DNA of 64,000 nt from an uncultured Campylobacter sp. (lineage in GTDB: Bacteria > Campylobacterota > Campylobacteria > Campylobacterales > Campylobacteraceae), in NCBI GenBank assembly GCA_934728065.1, contig CAKVDW010000001.1:176995-240994 (forward strand), in the 5' to 3' direction. The notes beneath the pieces were generated by a model, which worked only from the letters and a program-made list of their open reading frames with translations, made no database searches and was not told the DNA's origin. Below are positions 41,801-51,509 of the stretch, one piece after another. Made by a program: the position numbers and the translations under genes. Numbering within the stretch: the first letter of the stretch is position 1; every line of letters begins with the position of its first letter.

Positions 41801-43429
41801 GTGAATAATCAAACAAACGCAGGACAACAAAAAAGAGTGCTTTTGGCTGTGGTGCTGTCTTTTTTGTTTTTTATCGCTTATAGCGAATTTTTTATCAGCC
41901 CAAATTCCTCAAAAGACCAAAATTTAAGCAATAATGCAACAGTGCAAACAAATGAGGTGGCTACACAAACAAGCACAGCAAATGCTGCGCCCATTTCAAA
42001 GTCTCAAACACAAGCACCCATTACACAAAGTGCATATCAAAGCAAAGAGTTAATCAACATTCAAAGCGAGCATTTTAGCGCAAAAATCGACAATTTAGGG
42101 CGAATTTCAAGCTTTGTGCTAAAAGATACTAAATTTAAAGATGAACAAGGCAAGAATTTAGAGCTTATTCAAAATATAGACAATAAACCTTTGCCGTTAG
42201 AGCTTCGTTTCGCAGATAGTATAATCAACCAAAAAGCCTTTAGCACGAATTATACAAGCGATAAAAATGAACTTATTATAGACGAAAAAACCCCAGCAAC
42301 ACTTATGCTTCAGCAAAATTTAGGCGATTTGATTGTCCAAAAAAAGCTTACATTTTATGCTAAGGGTAATTATGAAGTTGAGGTAAATTTAAGCAAGGAT
42401 AGTAAATATTTCATCTCAGCTGGTTCTCGTCCAAGTGTAGCTGTGGATAACTACACAGTGCACGGAGTTTTGCTCGTAGATACTAAAGATACCATTCATA
42501 CCTTTGAGGACGGCGATGTTGAGGAAAATGATGATAAATTAAATGCTGTTTTATTTTCAAGTTTTGACAAATATTATGCGGCATTTTTTTATAATTTTGA
42601 AAATCCTCTAAACACACTCATCACAAAGGACGCAAAAGGCGATAGTGTGATATATGCCTCATCAAATAATGCTTTTAAGGCTGGTGGCTATATAGGCGCG
42701 AAAGAATTTAGCACGCTAAAGGACATTGATGAGAGGCTAACTTATGTCATTGAGTATGGCTGGTTTACCTTCATCGCTAAACCTATGTTTGCTTTTTTAG
42801 ATTGGCTTTTTAATTATTTTGGTAATTGGGGCTGGGCTATAGTAGCACTTACTCTCATCATTCGTCTTATTTTATTCCCGCTTACTTACAAGTCAATGAT
42901 TTCGATGAACAAGCTTAAGGATTTAGCTCCAAAAATGACAGAGCTTCGCCAAAAATACAAAGGCGACCCACAAAAACTTAATATTCATATGATGGAGCTT
43001 TACAAAAAACACGGTGCAAACCCCTTTGCTGGTTGCTTACCGATAATCTTGCAAATCCCCATTTTCTTTGCCATTTATAGAGTTTTACTCAACGCTGTTG
43101 AATTAAAAGCTGCACCTTGGGCGTTGTGGATAGAGGATTTAAGCCTTATGGACCCTTATTTTGTGTTGCCTATTTTAATGGGTGCAACTATGTTTTTACA
43201 GCAACTCATTACACCTATGGCTATACAAGACCCTATGCAGGCAAAGATTATGAAATTTTTACCTATTATTTTTACTTTCTTTTTTCTTTGGTTTCCAGCA
43301 GGACTTACGCTTTATTGGTGTGTGAATAATGTTTGTTCATTGGTGCAACAATGGGTTATCAATAAAATGTTTGACAAAGAACACCATAGAAAAGAAAATC
43401 AGGACAAAAGCGATGAGAATAGAAGCTAA
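41801..43429 (+). CDS. yidC: Membrane protein insertase YidC
   Basis: 542 residues from GTG 41801, one base after the yidD stop. N-terminal anchor helix, a long Ser/Thr/Gln-rich linker and periplasmic beta-domain (about 85-320), then the five-helix insertase core (WGWAIVALTLIIRLILFPLT; GCLPIILQIPIFFAIYRVLL). It inserts inner membrane proteins with or without Sec. It overlaps jag by 17 bases. Confidence 0.96.
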   Translation: MNNQTNAGQQKRVLLAVVLSFLFFIAYSEFFISPNSSKDQNLSNNATVQTNEVATQTSTANAAPISKSQTQAPITQSAYQSKELINIQSEHFSAKIDNLGRISSFVLKDTKFKDEQGKNLELIQNIDNKPLPLELRFADSIINQKAFSTNYTSDKNELIIDEKTPATLMLQQNLGDLIVQKKLTFYAKGNYEVEVNLSKDSKYFISAGSRPSVAVDNYTVHGVLLVDTKDTIHTFEDGDVEENDDKLNAVLFSSFDKYYAAFFYNFENPLNTLITKDAKGDSVIYASSNNAFKAGGYIGAKEFSTLKDIDERLTYVIEYGWFTFIAKPMFAFLDWLFNYFGNWGWAIVALTLIIRLILFPLTYKSMISMNKLKDLAPKMTELRQKYKGDPQKLNIHMMELYKKHGANPFAGCLPIILQIPIFFAIYRVLLNAVELKAAPWALWIEDLSLMDPYFVLPILMGATMFLQQLITPMAIQDPMQAKIMKFLPIIFTFFFLWFPAGLTLYWCVNNVCSLVQQWVINKMFDKEHHRKENQDKSDENRS

Positions 43430-44273
43430 AGACTTGCAACAAGCCTTAATGCAAGCAGCACAAAAGCTAGAATGCTCGGTTATAGACATAGAATATGAGG
43501 TTATTCAATACCATCAATCAGGACTTTTTGGACTCTTCAAAAAAACTGCTATCATCGAAGCAAGAAGCAAGAAAAAGCATAGATTTGATAAAAAGTTTTC
43601 AAAGAAAAAGGGCGATTTTAACGACAAGCCAAAGCATAATGAAAAAAAAGATTTTGCAGCTCAAAATAAAAATTATGAAAAAAATCAAGTGCATAAAAAC
43701 GCCGAAAATGAAAGCCCCCGCACTACAAATTCTGTGCCACAAGCTAAGTATGAGCTTAAAAATGATGAAATTTTTAATTCTTTTCACAAGGAAAGCCATA
43801 GTGAATCTAAATTTTATATAGACGAAATCCGCATTCAGCTTGACAAACTCATAAAAGCGGGCGAATTTGGGGTGAAAATCACCGAACTTAGCGTGTATGA
43901 CAAGGACAGCATTTACATAAAGCTTGAAGGCGAGGACGCTGCTTTGTTAATCGGCAAAGAGGCTTACCGCTACAAAGCCCTTTCTTACTTGCTTCATAAT
44001 TGGATAAACTCGCGCTACAACCTTTTAATCCGCCTTGAAATCGCGGATTTTTTACGCAATCAATCCCAGTCAATGGACTTTTATTTGCAAGGTATCATCG
44101 AGCGCGTGGAGGCTACGGGTAGGGCGCAGACAAAGCCACTTGATGGGGTTTTGGTAAAACTTGCCCTTGAAAAGTTGCGCGAACGCTTTCCAAACAAATA
44201 TGTAGGCATTCGTCAAAATGACGATGATGAAAAATTCGTCATCATCAACGACTTTTTTAAGAAAGATGAATGA
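43413..44273 (+). CDS. jag: RNA-binding protein Jag/KhpB
   Basis: 286 residues from ATG 43413 (AGGA upstream). An N-terminal Jag domain ([20 protein letters not shown]), a lysine-rich low-complexity linker (about 45-130), a KH-type domain ([20 protein letters not shown]) and an R3H domain at the end ([20 protein letters not shown]). It is an RNA-binding regulator linked to envelope growth. Overlaps mnmE by eight bases. Confidence 0.9.
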   Translation: MRIEAKDLQQALMQAAQKLECSVIDIEYEVIQYHQSGLFGLFKKTAIIEARSKKKHRFDKKFSKKKGDFNDKPKHNEKKDFAAQNKNYEKNQVHKNAENESPRTTNSVPQAKYELKNDEIFNSFHKESHSESKFYIDEIRIQLDKLIKAGEFGVKITELSVYDKDSIYIKLEGEDAALLIGKEAYRYKALSYLLHNWINSRYNLLIRLEIADFLRNQSQSMDFYLQGIIERVEATGRAQTKPLDGVLVKLALEKLRERFPNKYVGIRQNDDDEKFVIINDFFKKDE

Positions 44274-45594
44274 CACTATCGTTGCCATAGCCACAGCCAA
44301 CGGAGTGGGAAGCATTAGCATAGTGCGTATAAGCGGCGAAATGGCTTACGCACTTGCTTTAAAGCTCACAAAGCGTGAGAATTTAGCCATTCGCCACGCT
44401 CATCTTTGCAAACTCTACAATGGCAAGGGCGATTTTTTAGACGAAGCCATAGTGCTTTATTTTCAAGCTCCGCACAGCTTTACAGGCGAAAATGTCGTGG
44501 AATTTCAAATCCACGGCGGACTCAGCACGAGCCAAATCCTGCTTGATGAGTGCGTAAGGCTTGGCGCAAGGCTTGCAAATTCAGGCGAATTCAGCAAAAG
44601 AGCGTGTTTAAATGGCAAGATGAGCCTTTTAAAAGCCCTATCTATAAACGAACTCATCAACGCTAAATCAACCCTAGCTGCGCAAATCATCGCTAAAAAT
44701 TTATCGGGCAAATTTGGCGAGCTTTTGGAAAAAATCCGCACGGATTTAGTGAAAACCCTAGCTTTCGTGGAAACTTGCATTGACTATGCGGATGATGATT
44801 TGCCGCCTGACATTTTAGCGCAAACTTTAAATTTATACAAAGAAAATGCGAGAATTTTAAGGCAAATAGCTGAAATTTCAAAGAGCAAAAAAGGGCTTGT
44901 GGAGGGCTTTAAAATCGCCATTGTCGGCAAGGCAAATGTCGGCAAAAGCTCACTGCTTAATGCTATGCTAGCTAAAAACCGCGCCATAGTAAGCAACACG
45001 GCTGGCACGACAAGGGACAGAGTGGAGGACGAGCTTAAAATCGGCACTCATTTGGTGCGCATCATCGACACAGCGGGCATTAGAAAAAGCGATGATGAAG
45101 TGGAGCAAATCGGCGTGAAATTAAGCCTTGCCGCCATAGAAGAAGCTGACATCATCATCGCCGTGTTTGACAGCTCACGCCAAATGGATTTTGAGGATGA
45201 GCAAATTTTTAAAATTCTTAAAAAAAGCGACAAAAAAATCTTTTTCGTGCAAAACAAAACGGACTTAAAGGCTGAATTTCAAGCCCCAAAAGGCATTGAA
45301 TTTATCAAAATCAGCACCAAAGATTCTCTTGCGCCCTTGCAAGAAAAACTTTCAAACTACCTTGACAGCCTAGATAGTGAGGATTTTATCATCACAAACG
45401 CCCTTTTAATCAAGGTTTGCGAAGAAGCAAGCAAAGCGATACAAAGGGCAAGCCAGCTTTTAAGCGAGCAGAATTTGGAGCTTTTTGCCTTTGAGTGCAA
45501 CGAAGCGATAAGGCAAATCGCTAAATTCACGCACGAGTTTCAAAGCGATGAAGTGCTTGATGAAATGTTTGGAAATTTTTGCTTGGGGAAATAA
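44266..45594 (+). CDS. mnmE: tRNA modification GTPase MnmE (TrmE)
   Basis: 442 residues. N-terminal formyl-THF binding domain ([20 protein letters not shown]), helical domain, G domain with [28 protein letters not shown] and NKTD, and the C-terminal FCLGK with the conserved Cys. With MnmG it makes the cmnm5 group on U34 of tRNAs. Last gene of the operon; the following 287 bases are AT-rich and hold no gene. Confidence 0.96.
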   Translation: MNDTIVAIATANGVGSISIVRISGEMAYALALKLTKRENLAIRHAHLCKLYNGKGDFLDEAIVLYFQAPHSFTGENVVEFQIHGGLSTSQILLDECVRLGARLANSGEFSKRACLNGKMSLLKALSINELINAKSTLAAQIIAKNLSGKFGELLEKIRTDLVKTLAFVETCIDYADDDLPPDILAQTLNLYKENARILRQIAEISKSKKGLVEGFKIAIVGKANVGKSSLLNAMLAKNRAIVSNTAGTTRDRVEDELKIGTHLVRIIDTAGIRKSDDEVEQIGVKLSLAAIEEADIIIAVFDSSRQMDFEDEQIFKILKKSDKKIFFVQNKTDLKAEFQAPKGIEFIKISTKDSLAPLQEKLSNYLDSLDSEDFIITNALLIKVCEEASKAIQRASQLLSEQNLELFAFECNEAIRQIAKFTHEFQSDEVLDEMFGNFCLGK

Positions 45595-45881
45595 AAACAA
45601 TTTTACACTTCAAATTTGTGTTAATAAATTTATTAAAAGTATATTTTTTACTATCAAAGTGGGGTAAATCTTTTTATATTAGAAAAATTTGTGCAAGTTT
45701 TGGAGTTTAAATTTTTAAAGTCAAACAATAACACGCTAATTTACTAGCTTACAATGACGGCTATTTTGTTATTTTGAGTGTAGTGAAAAATCTATAAAAT
45801 TCCATTTTCAGCAAAGCAAAAATCAACACTTTGCAAGAAAAGAGCCTTTTTAAAACGACAAAATCATCAATGCGTTTTAGC

Positions 45882-46553
45882 TCAATCATCTTCTATCTCG
45901 TTCATCTCTTCTGCCTCACTCTCATTTGCCTCATCGGTTTTTGAATTTGATAAGGACTGAATTTTTTCTACGATAAGCTCTTGTGTCTTTTCTATGGATT
46001 TTTCCTCTATAAATTCATTGACGCTTTTTGCTATAAAGCCTTGTTCAGGCTCAGCAGTTGTTTGAGCACCAAGCGCAACAGCGGAGGCAGCAGCGATAGT
46101 GGCTACATTTGCTTGATTTTTGCCGCTATTTTGAGCGGTGCGCTCTTGCAAATAAAGCTCTTTAATGTATTTATTCAGCTCGTTACAAATCGCATTTGCA
46201 GTATCTAGGCTTGTAACTGCAAAATTATAGCTCTCTTGTCCATTGATATAAAGCGTTGCTTCTGCTTTCAAAAAGCCTTTTAATTTTGTCGCGGAGAAAT
46301 ACTCAATATCCTTGAATTCTCGGCAATACGCCTTATCAAAACTCTCCCTAAAATAAAAACACTTGTTCGTTATCGCTATGCCAGCCTTACCATCGCCAAG
46401 TAGGCTATCATCGATTAAAATAAGTATCTCATCATCAGGACTTAATCCGGGGCAAATTTTCATCAACGCATTTTGTTTTAACGCCTCAGGTATATTTGGC
46501 TTGAAAAAAATCCGCTCTTTTCCCTCTAAATTCACTATATCAAGCGCGTTCAT
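45882..46553 (-). CDS. Unknown protein with PH-like N-terminal region
   Basis: 223 residues with AAGGAA before the ATG. The first 125 residues (DDEILILIDDSLLGDGKAGI; TNKCFYFRESFDKAYCREF) resemble bacterial PH-like modules that sit at membranes or ring complexes. After an Ala-rich stretch (ANVATIAAASAVALGA) the tail is acidic and probably coiled. No signal peptide. It is the last gene of a three-gene cluster with a Sel1-repeat gene and a multi-helix membrane protein. Function unknown. Confidence 0.6.
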   Translation of the reverse strand: MNALDIVNLEGKERIFFKPNIPEALKQNALMKICPGLSPDDEILILIDDSLLGDGKAGIAITNKCFYFRESFDKAYCREFKDIEYFSATKLKGFLKAEATLYINGQESYNFAVTSLDTANAICNELNKYIKELYLQERTAQNSGKNQANVATIAAASAVALGAQTTAEPEQGFIAKSVNEFIEEKSIEKTQELIVEKIQSLSNSKTDEANESEAEEMNEIEDD

Positions 46554-46572
46554 TGCAAATTCCTTTCCTTGT

Positions 46573-48045
46573 TTATTCTAAAAGTAGCTTAAAAAGTTGT
46601 TTTGCGCCTTCTTCAAGCCCCTTTTCAAGCCCTTCATCAAACCCTTTTATAAGTGCTGATTCTATCGCCTCTCCTACTTTCCCAGCCTTTACGAGTTGGC
46701 AAGATTCTTGCACGCCTAAATCGCAAGCTTTGGTTGCATACATTTTCACTTTTTCATAGCTTTCTGTGGAAAGAAACGAAGTTTCTACGCCCTTGTTATT
46801 TACATATAAAAGAGCCAGATTGTAGCAAGCTTTGCCATTATTCATTTCGCAAGCCTTTTCATAATACTGCCTTGCCAAAGTGTAGTTTTGCTTTACTTTC
46901 GCACCAACCCTATGTAAATCACCCATTGTAAGGCAAGCTAGTGGTTCGTTAAATTCACAAGCCTTATCCCACATTTGCAAGGCTTTTGAGTCATTGCCAC
47001 TTTTTTTGGTAATCAACACCTAATTTAGCACAATACACTCCGTCTTTTTTAAGCTCGCAAATTTTTTCACGCACGGGCGGTATTAAAGTAGCAATCCACT
47101 CTTTATTTCCGCTTTGTTCTATCATACTCATATACCATTCACAACCATCTATGCTGTTTAGATTGCAAGCCTTTTTAGCGTATTCAAATGCTTTGCTTAA
47201 ATTTTTTTTGACACCATCGCCTTTGACATACCTTACAACCAAATCATTGCAAGCTTCGCCGTTGTTTGACTCGCACATTAGTGTTAAATTCATTATCTTT
47301 TCTTTGTCGCAAGAGTCTTTTCTATCAAGCCTACACGCTTTGCCGTAATGCTCTTTTGCCAAAGCATAATCCTGACTTACACCTTGTCCCATTTCATAAT
47401 AAACGCCCGCATTATGACAGCCATTAGCATAGGATAAATCGCAAGATTTTTGATAAAATTGCAATGCTTTGGCAAAGTTTTGGCTGATACTTTTACCATT
47501 ATGATAATAATTGCCTGCATTATAACACCCTACTTTATCATCTAAATCACAAGCCTTTTCGTAAAATTCAAGCCCATAGCTAAATTTTGCTCGACACCTT
47601 GTCCTTTTTCATACAAATCAGCCATAATATAACAACCTATTTCATAATCCAAACTACAAGCCTTTTGATAAAAATTAAACGCTTCGGCAAAGTCTTTTTT
47701 CACGCCCTCGCCGTTGTAATACAAATTACCCAAATTCCCGCAAGATTTCGAGATATTTAAATCACAACCTTTGGCGAAGTATTTTGCAGCTTGTTGAAAA
47801 TCTTTTGCCTTATCATAAGCTAAGCCTATTTGGTTGCAATTTTTTTCATCGCATAACTCCACACTTAATAAATCTTTGTCAGCAAGCTTTTGACAAGCTG
47901 TTGCGTCTGATTTTTCCACGCACTCTTTCATCAATGCCTTGTTCTTTTTGTCATCTGAATTTGACATAAACCACAAAACGCCTCCACCAAATAAAAACGC
48001 TAAAAGCGCACCACCAAGCACGCTTAACAAAATAGTCTTTTTCAT
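46573..48045 (-). pseudogene. Cysteine-rich Sel1-repeat (Hcp-like) protein, broken by two frameshifts
   Basis: Three successive open segments (48045-47542, 47464-46991, 47019-46573) are pieces of one gene of about 490 codons. The first starts with an uncleaved-looking anchor (MKKTILLSVLGGALLAFLFG). All carry 36-residue Sel1 repeats with paired cysteines (GNLYYNGEGVKKDFAEAFNF; QKACSLDYEIGC), like Helicobacter Hcp proteins. The first break is at GGGC/GCCC near 47573-47575, after which the correct frame continues one base shifted. The second is an A7 run (47001-47007 as T7) where A6 restores the frame. It could be a true pseudogene, a switchable gene or sequencing error at homopolymers. If intact it would be a periplasmic or envelope adaptor. 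Confidence 0.7.
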
Positions 48046-48067
48046 TTTCTCTCCTTAAAAGGCTTAA

Positions 48068-48104
48068 TCTCACGCATTTACACCCGCAAAAAGCGGGCGT
48101 GAGA
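48068..48104 (-). terminator. Hairpin between the membrane protein and Sel1 genes
   Basis: Outer stem TCTCACG/CGTGAGA and inner stem CCCGC/GCGGG with an AAAAA loop and an eight-base bulge. No clear T-run, so it may attenuate transcription or protect the mRNA end rather than terminate fully. Confidence 0.5.
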
Positions 48105-48109
48105 TAAAT

Positions 48110-48877
48110 TTAAGCGATGGCGCTGTATGATTTGCGGATTTCTTTGACACGAAACCAAGCGACAACTTCCAAAACCAAATCCGCCAGCAAGAAAAAATAG
48201 CCGATGAAAAAAAGCAAAGTCAAATACCCAACTACTCTGCACACAAAGGCGTAAAAGAACAATTTATCGTTTGTTATGTGAGTTAGTTCTTTATAATAAC
48301 GATACATAAAGAACCACCAACTCAACGCTACCAAAATACCAAAGATGATACCAGACACGCCAAGTGCGCTAAAAATGTAGTTTGCGGTGCTTATATTACC
48401 TCCACCTGAATACAAAGACCAAGCATTTCCGCCTATGCCCATCCAAATACTTGCTACAATAATAATACCGCCGACAAAGGGGATAAGTAGCGCAATAATG
48501 TAGTTTTTAAGCAAAGTCGTGCTTTGTGAGCCTTTATTTACGCTCATTATGACTAAAAATTGCAATACAATAGCGAGTAATGCGGCAACGACACCGACAA
48601 AGGGTATCCAAGTAAGCAAATAGCACCCAGCCGCCGCATAAACCTTAAATTTGACGCTTTGCAAATCCCCATCAAATAGCCTATGTTGCAAATCAAAAGT
48701 TTGCTTAGTGATATAAATCTCACTCGCCTTGCCGTCTTTGCCCTCAAAATCAACCTCGCTACCGATAATAGCGTTGATACTCTTGCCCTGAGCATTTTTT
48801 AAATCGCTCGCTGTATAGGTGTAACGGTTTCCATCGTTTCCACTGATAAGTCCGTCTGCTAGGATTTTTCCTTGCAT
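48110..48877 (-). CDS. Multi-helix membrane protein with OB/cold-shock-like N-terminal module
   Basis: 255 residues from ATG 48877 with AAGGAG upstream; the frame runs on to 48982 but without a ribosome site. Residues 1-60 (GKILADGLISGNDGNRYTYT; SINAIIGSEVDFEGKDGKAS) have the short-strand pattern seen fused to small membrane domains in many bacteria. Then come about five membrane helices (YLLTWIPFVGVVAALLAIVL; NYIIALLIPFVGGIIIVASI; IIFGILVALSWWFFMY). No enzyme motif. It leads the accessory cluster, behind a T15 tract. Confidence 0.65.
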   Translation of the reverse strand: MQGKILADGLISGNDGNRYTYTASDLKNAQGKSINAIIGSEVDFEGKDGKASEIYITKQTFDLQHRLFDGDLQSVKFKVYAAAGCYLLTWIPFVGVVAALLAIVLQFLVIMSVNKGSQSTTLLKNYIIALLIPFVGGIIIVASIWMGIGGNAWSLYSGGGNISTANYIFSALGVSGIIFGILVALSWWFFMYRYYKELTHITNDKLFFYAFVCRVVGYLTLLFFIGYFFLLADLVLEVVAWFRVKEIRKSYSAIA

Positions 48878-49201
48878 TTTTGCTCCTTGTAAAAAAATTT
48901 CAAAGCAAATATACAAAAAAAAAAAAAAATGGAAATTAAACTTCGCAAAAAATATAAAATTTTTTATAAGTTCAAATGTCATAAGGTCAAAATATTATAA
49001 GAATTTAAAATAGGATTTTATCATTTTGGGTAAATCAAACTATCTAAAATATAAAGAATTTAAATGCCAAAGAGAAAATTTTATAATTTAGCCTTTTATA
49101 AATCCCATTAAAATCAAAATCTTTGCAAAAATAAGAGTTAAAAGGCTTTTTGCGAGCGTATAAGCCTTGTAAGTCATTGCTTGCTGGATAAAATCAAGTT
49201 T
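48878..49201. other. Spacer between the accessory cluster and hypD, with an A15/T15 tract
   Basis: 324 bases. A15 at 48915-48929 (T15 on the coding strand of the membrane protein gene) lies directly upstream of GTATATT, a likely -10 region. The rest is AT-rich without open frames or strong hairpins. Notably, no hypE follows hypD. Confidence 0.6.
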
Positions 49202-50290
49202 TCAATTCACTTTCGCATACTTGTAATAAGCCGCGCAAGCTCCCTCGCCTGATACCATACAGCTGCCTATGGGGCTTTTGGGCGTGCAAGCCTTGCCAAA
49301 AACCTTGCATTCATAAGGCTTTGCAAGTCCTTTTAAAATTTGAGCGCATATACAAACCTTGCTTTCGCCTTTGCTCACAACAGCGCAGTCAAAGCGTTTT
49401 TCGGCATTTAGCTCGTCAAATTCAGCCCTTAATCTCAGCCCGCCATTTTCGATAAACCCAAGCCCACGAAATTCAAAATCACAAGGCTCAAAATACCTAC
49501 TCACCATAGCTTGCGCCTTTTTGTTGCCCTCTTTGGTAACGGCACGGGAGTATTGATTGACAACCTCAAATTTGCCCTCGTTGCACTGCCTAACGCATTC
49601 TAACACGCTTTGCATAATATCCACAGGCTCAAAACCGCTCACCACAATGGGCGTTTTGAAACAAGCTGCCAAAGGCTCGTATATCTTGTATCCTGTGATG
49701 ACACTTACATGAGATGGTCCTAAAAAGGCATTTATCTTTGCTTCACCGCTTTGCATTATCGCATTTATCGGCTCTGGCACGACTATGTGGTTGATATGAA
49801 AAAAGACATTTTTTAGCCCCCTTTCAAGCACCTTTTCAAGTAAAAGCGCGCTCATCGGCGTGGTAGTTTCAAAGCCTATGGCGTAGAAAATTATGTTTTT
49901 ATCAGCGTTTTGCGTGGCGATTTCTAGCACTTCAAGGGGCGAGTAAAGGGCGCGCACATCAGCACCTTTGGCGCGCAGTTCAAGCAGTGAGATAGTGCTT
50001 CCTGGCACTCTCAGTAAGTCTCCAAGCGTGCAAAAAATGGTATTTGGCATACTTGCAAGCTTTATCGCCATATCAATGCGAGCGCGTGGCATCACGCACA
50101 CAGGGCAGCCCGGTCCGTGTATGAAATTCACGCTTTTTGGCAAGATGGACGGCAGGGCAAATTTCATAATGCTGTGCGTGTGTCCGCCGCAAATTTCCAT
50201 TATGTTTATGGGGCTTTGCGCTTCTTTTTCGATAAGCCTTGCGTAAGCTAAAATGGTATCCTTGTCCCTAAATTCATCGATGAAATTCAT
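49202..50290 (-). CDS. hypD: Hydrogenase maturation factor HypD
   Basis: 362 residues. MEICGGHTHSIMKF with the active Cys, FIHGPGCPVCVMPR, AIGFETTTPM, and C-terminal Fe-S cysteines (CKVFGKACTPKSPIGSCMVS). With HypC it builds the Fe(CN)2CO unit of the [NiFe] hydrogenase used to respire hydrogen. It overlaps hypC by 17 bases. hypE, which I recall next in C. jejuni, is absent here. Confidence 0.95.
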   Translation of the reverse strand: MNFIDEFRDKDTILAYARLIEKEAQSPINIMEICGGHTHSIMKFALPSILPKSVNFIHGPGCPVCVMPRARIDMAIKLASMPNTIFCTLGDLLRVPGSTISLLELRAKGADVRALYSPLEVLEIATQNADKNIIFYAIGFETTTPMSALLLEKVLERGLKNVFFHINHIVVPEPINAIMQSGEAKINAFLGPSHVSVITGYKIYEPLAACFKTPIVVSGFEPVDIMQSVLECVRQCNEGKFEVVNQYSRAVTKEGNKKAQAMVSRYFEPCDFEFRGLGFIENGGLRLRAEFDELNAEKRFDCAVVSKGESKVCICAQILKGLAKPYECKVFGKACTPKSPIGSCMVSGEGACAAYYKYAKVN

Positions 50291-50555
50291 TTAAGCCCAA
50301 ATCGCCTTCGTTTTCGGCTATGTCGCCATTTTGCATAGCCTCAACTATGCCCTTGTAAGTTTTTATGCTTTCAAGCGCGAATTCCTTGTCGATTTTTTCC
50401 ATAGCCACGCCCACATGGATAAGCACGAAATCCCCAACCTTACAAGGCTCGCTTATCAAATCCAAGCTCACGCGCCTTTTCACGCCCAAAGTTTGCACCA
50501 AAGCGTTGTTTAGCTCATCGATTTCTAAAATTTCAGATGGGATTGAAAGGCACAT
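50274..50555 (-). CDS. hypC: Hydrogenase assembly chaperone HypC
   Basis: 93 residues starting MCLSIPSEILEID, where the Cys after the initiator Met carries the iron intermediate. Central VKRRVSLDLISEP and GDFVLIHVGVAMEKID are typical. The start (50555) overlaps the hypB stop as TGATG. Works as a complex with HypD. Confidence 0.95.
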   Translation of the reverse strand: MCLSIPSEILEIDELNNALVQTLGVKRRVSLDLISEPCKVGDFVLIHVGVAMEKIDKEFALESIKTYKGIVEAMQNGDIAENEGDLGLNEFHR

Positions 50556-51397
50556 CAGCAAAGCTCCTTTTTAAGCTGCAAAAATTTAAGCCACAGCTCT
50601 AAATTTGTGCCACTTTTAGCATCTAAAACGATGATATCTACTTTTGGATTGAGTTTTTTGCACTCTTTTGTGGCTTTTTCCGTGTCAAAATCAAAGTGAG
50701 CGACTAAATCAGCCTTTGAGATGATGACTAAATCAGCCTTGCGAAACATTACAGGGTATTTGGCTGGCTTGTCATCGCCCTCAGTTACGCTTAAAAGCAC
50801 GACATTTAAATGCTCGCCCAAGTCGTAGCTGGCTGGACACACGAGATTGCCGACATTTTCGATGAAAAGCAAGTCCGTGTCGCCTAAATTTAAGTGGTGT
50901 AAGGCATTATGCACCATAAAAGCGTCCAAATGACAGCTTTGTCCTGTGGTTATTTGATAAGCGTTTGCGCCCGCTTCGCGCACTCTTTTGGCGTCATTTT
51001 CAGTCTCTAAATCGCCCTCTATCACGCTAATGCCGAATTTTCCTTTAAAGGCTTTGATTGTAGCTTCTAAAAGCGTGGTTTTGCCACTGCCCGGCGAACT
51101 CATTAAATTGAGGCAAAGCACGCGGTTTTCGTTAAAATGCTCCCTGTTGTGCTGAGCTTGCGCGTCATTTTTACTCAAAATCTTGCCGATAACCTCGATA
51201 GTCTTTTGCTCAGTAAGAGTAGGGTGAGCGTGAGTATGCTCGCCGTGAGAATGCGCGTGAGCGTGTTCGTGCGCGTGGCTGTGATGATGAGTATGTTCGT
51301 GGCTGTGTTCGCCCAAATCACCATGTGAGTGAGTATGTGTGTGCGAGTATTCGCCGTGTTCGTTTAAATTCATACTGCAACCGCAATCTTTGCACAT
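50555..51397 (-). CDS. hypB: Hydrogenase nickel incorporation GTPase HypB
   Basis: 280 residues. N-terminal CKDCGC is the high-affinity nickel site. Residues about 18-58 are His-rich (roughly 20 His, HTHTHSHGDLGEHSHEHTHH) for nickel storage. The GTPase domain shows MSSPGSGKTTLLEATIK, ENVGNLVCPA and ISKADLV. It delivers Ni with HypA to hydrogenase. First gene of the hypBCD unit; hypF and hypA are not in the window. Confidence 0.95.
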   Translation of the reverse strand: MCKDCGCSMNLNEHGEYSHTHTHSHGDLGEHSHEHTHHHSHAHEHAHAHSHGEHTHAHPTLTEQKTIEVIGKILSKNDAQAQHNREHFNENRVLCLNLMSSPGSGKTTLLEATIKAFKGKFGISVIEGDLETENDAKRVREAGANAYQITTGQSCHLDAFMVHNALHHLNLGDTDLLFIENVGNLVCPASYDLGEHLNVVLLSVTEGDDKPAKYPVMFRKADLVIISKADLVAHFDFDTEKATKECKKLNPKVDIIVLDAKSGTNLELWLKFLQLKKELC

Positions 51398-51509
51398 TTT
51401 TGTCCTTTATGGTAAAATCTTTATGTGATTATAATTTATTTTTGTGTAATTTGTCAATAAAAATGTAAGAAATTTATGCCTAAAGGCGAGTTAGATACTC
51501 GCCTTTATA

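Noticed and set aside
45595..45881. Possible small RNA or gene in the spacer behind mnmE
   Set aside because: 287 AT-rich bases with no open frame, no strong hairpin and no clear promoter-terminator pair.
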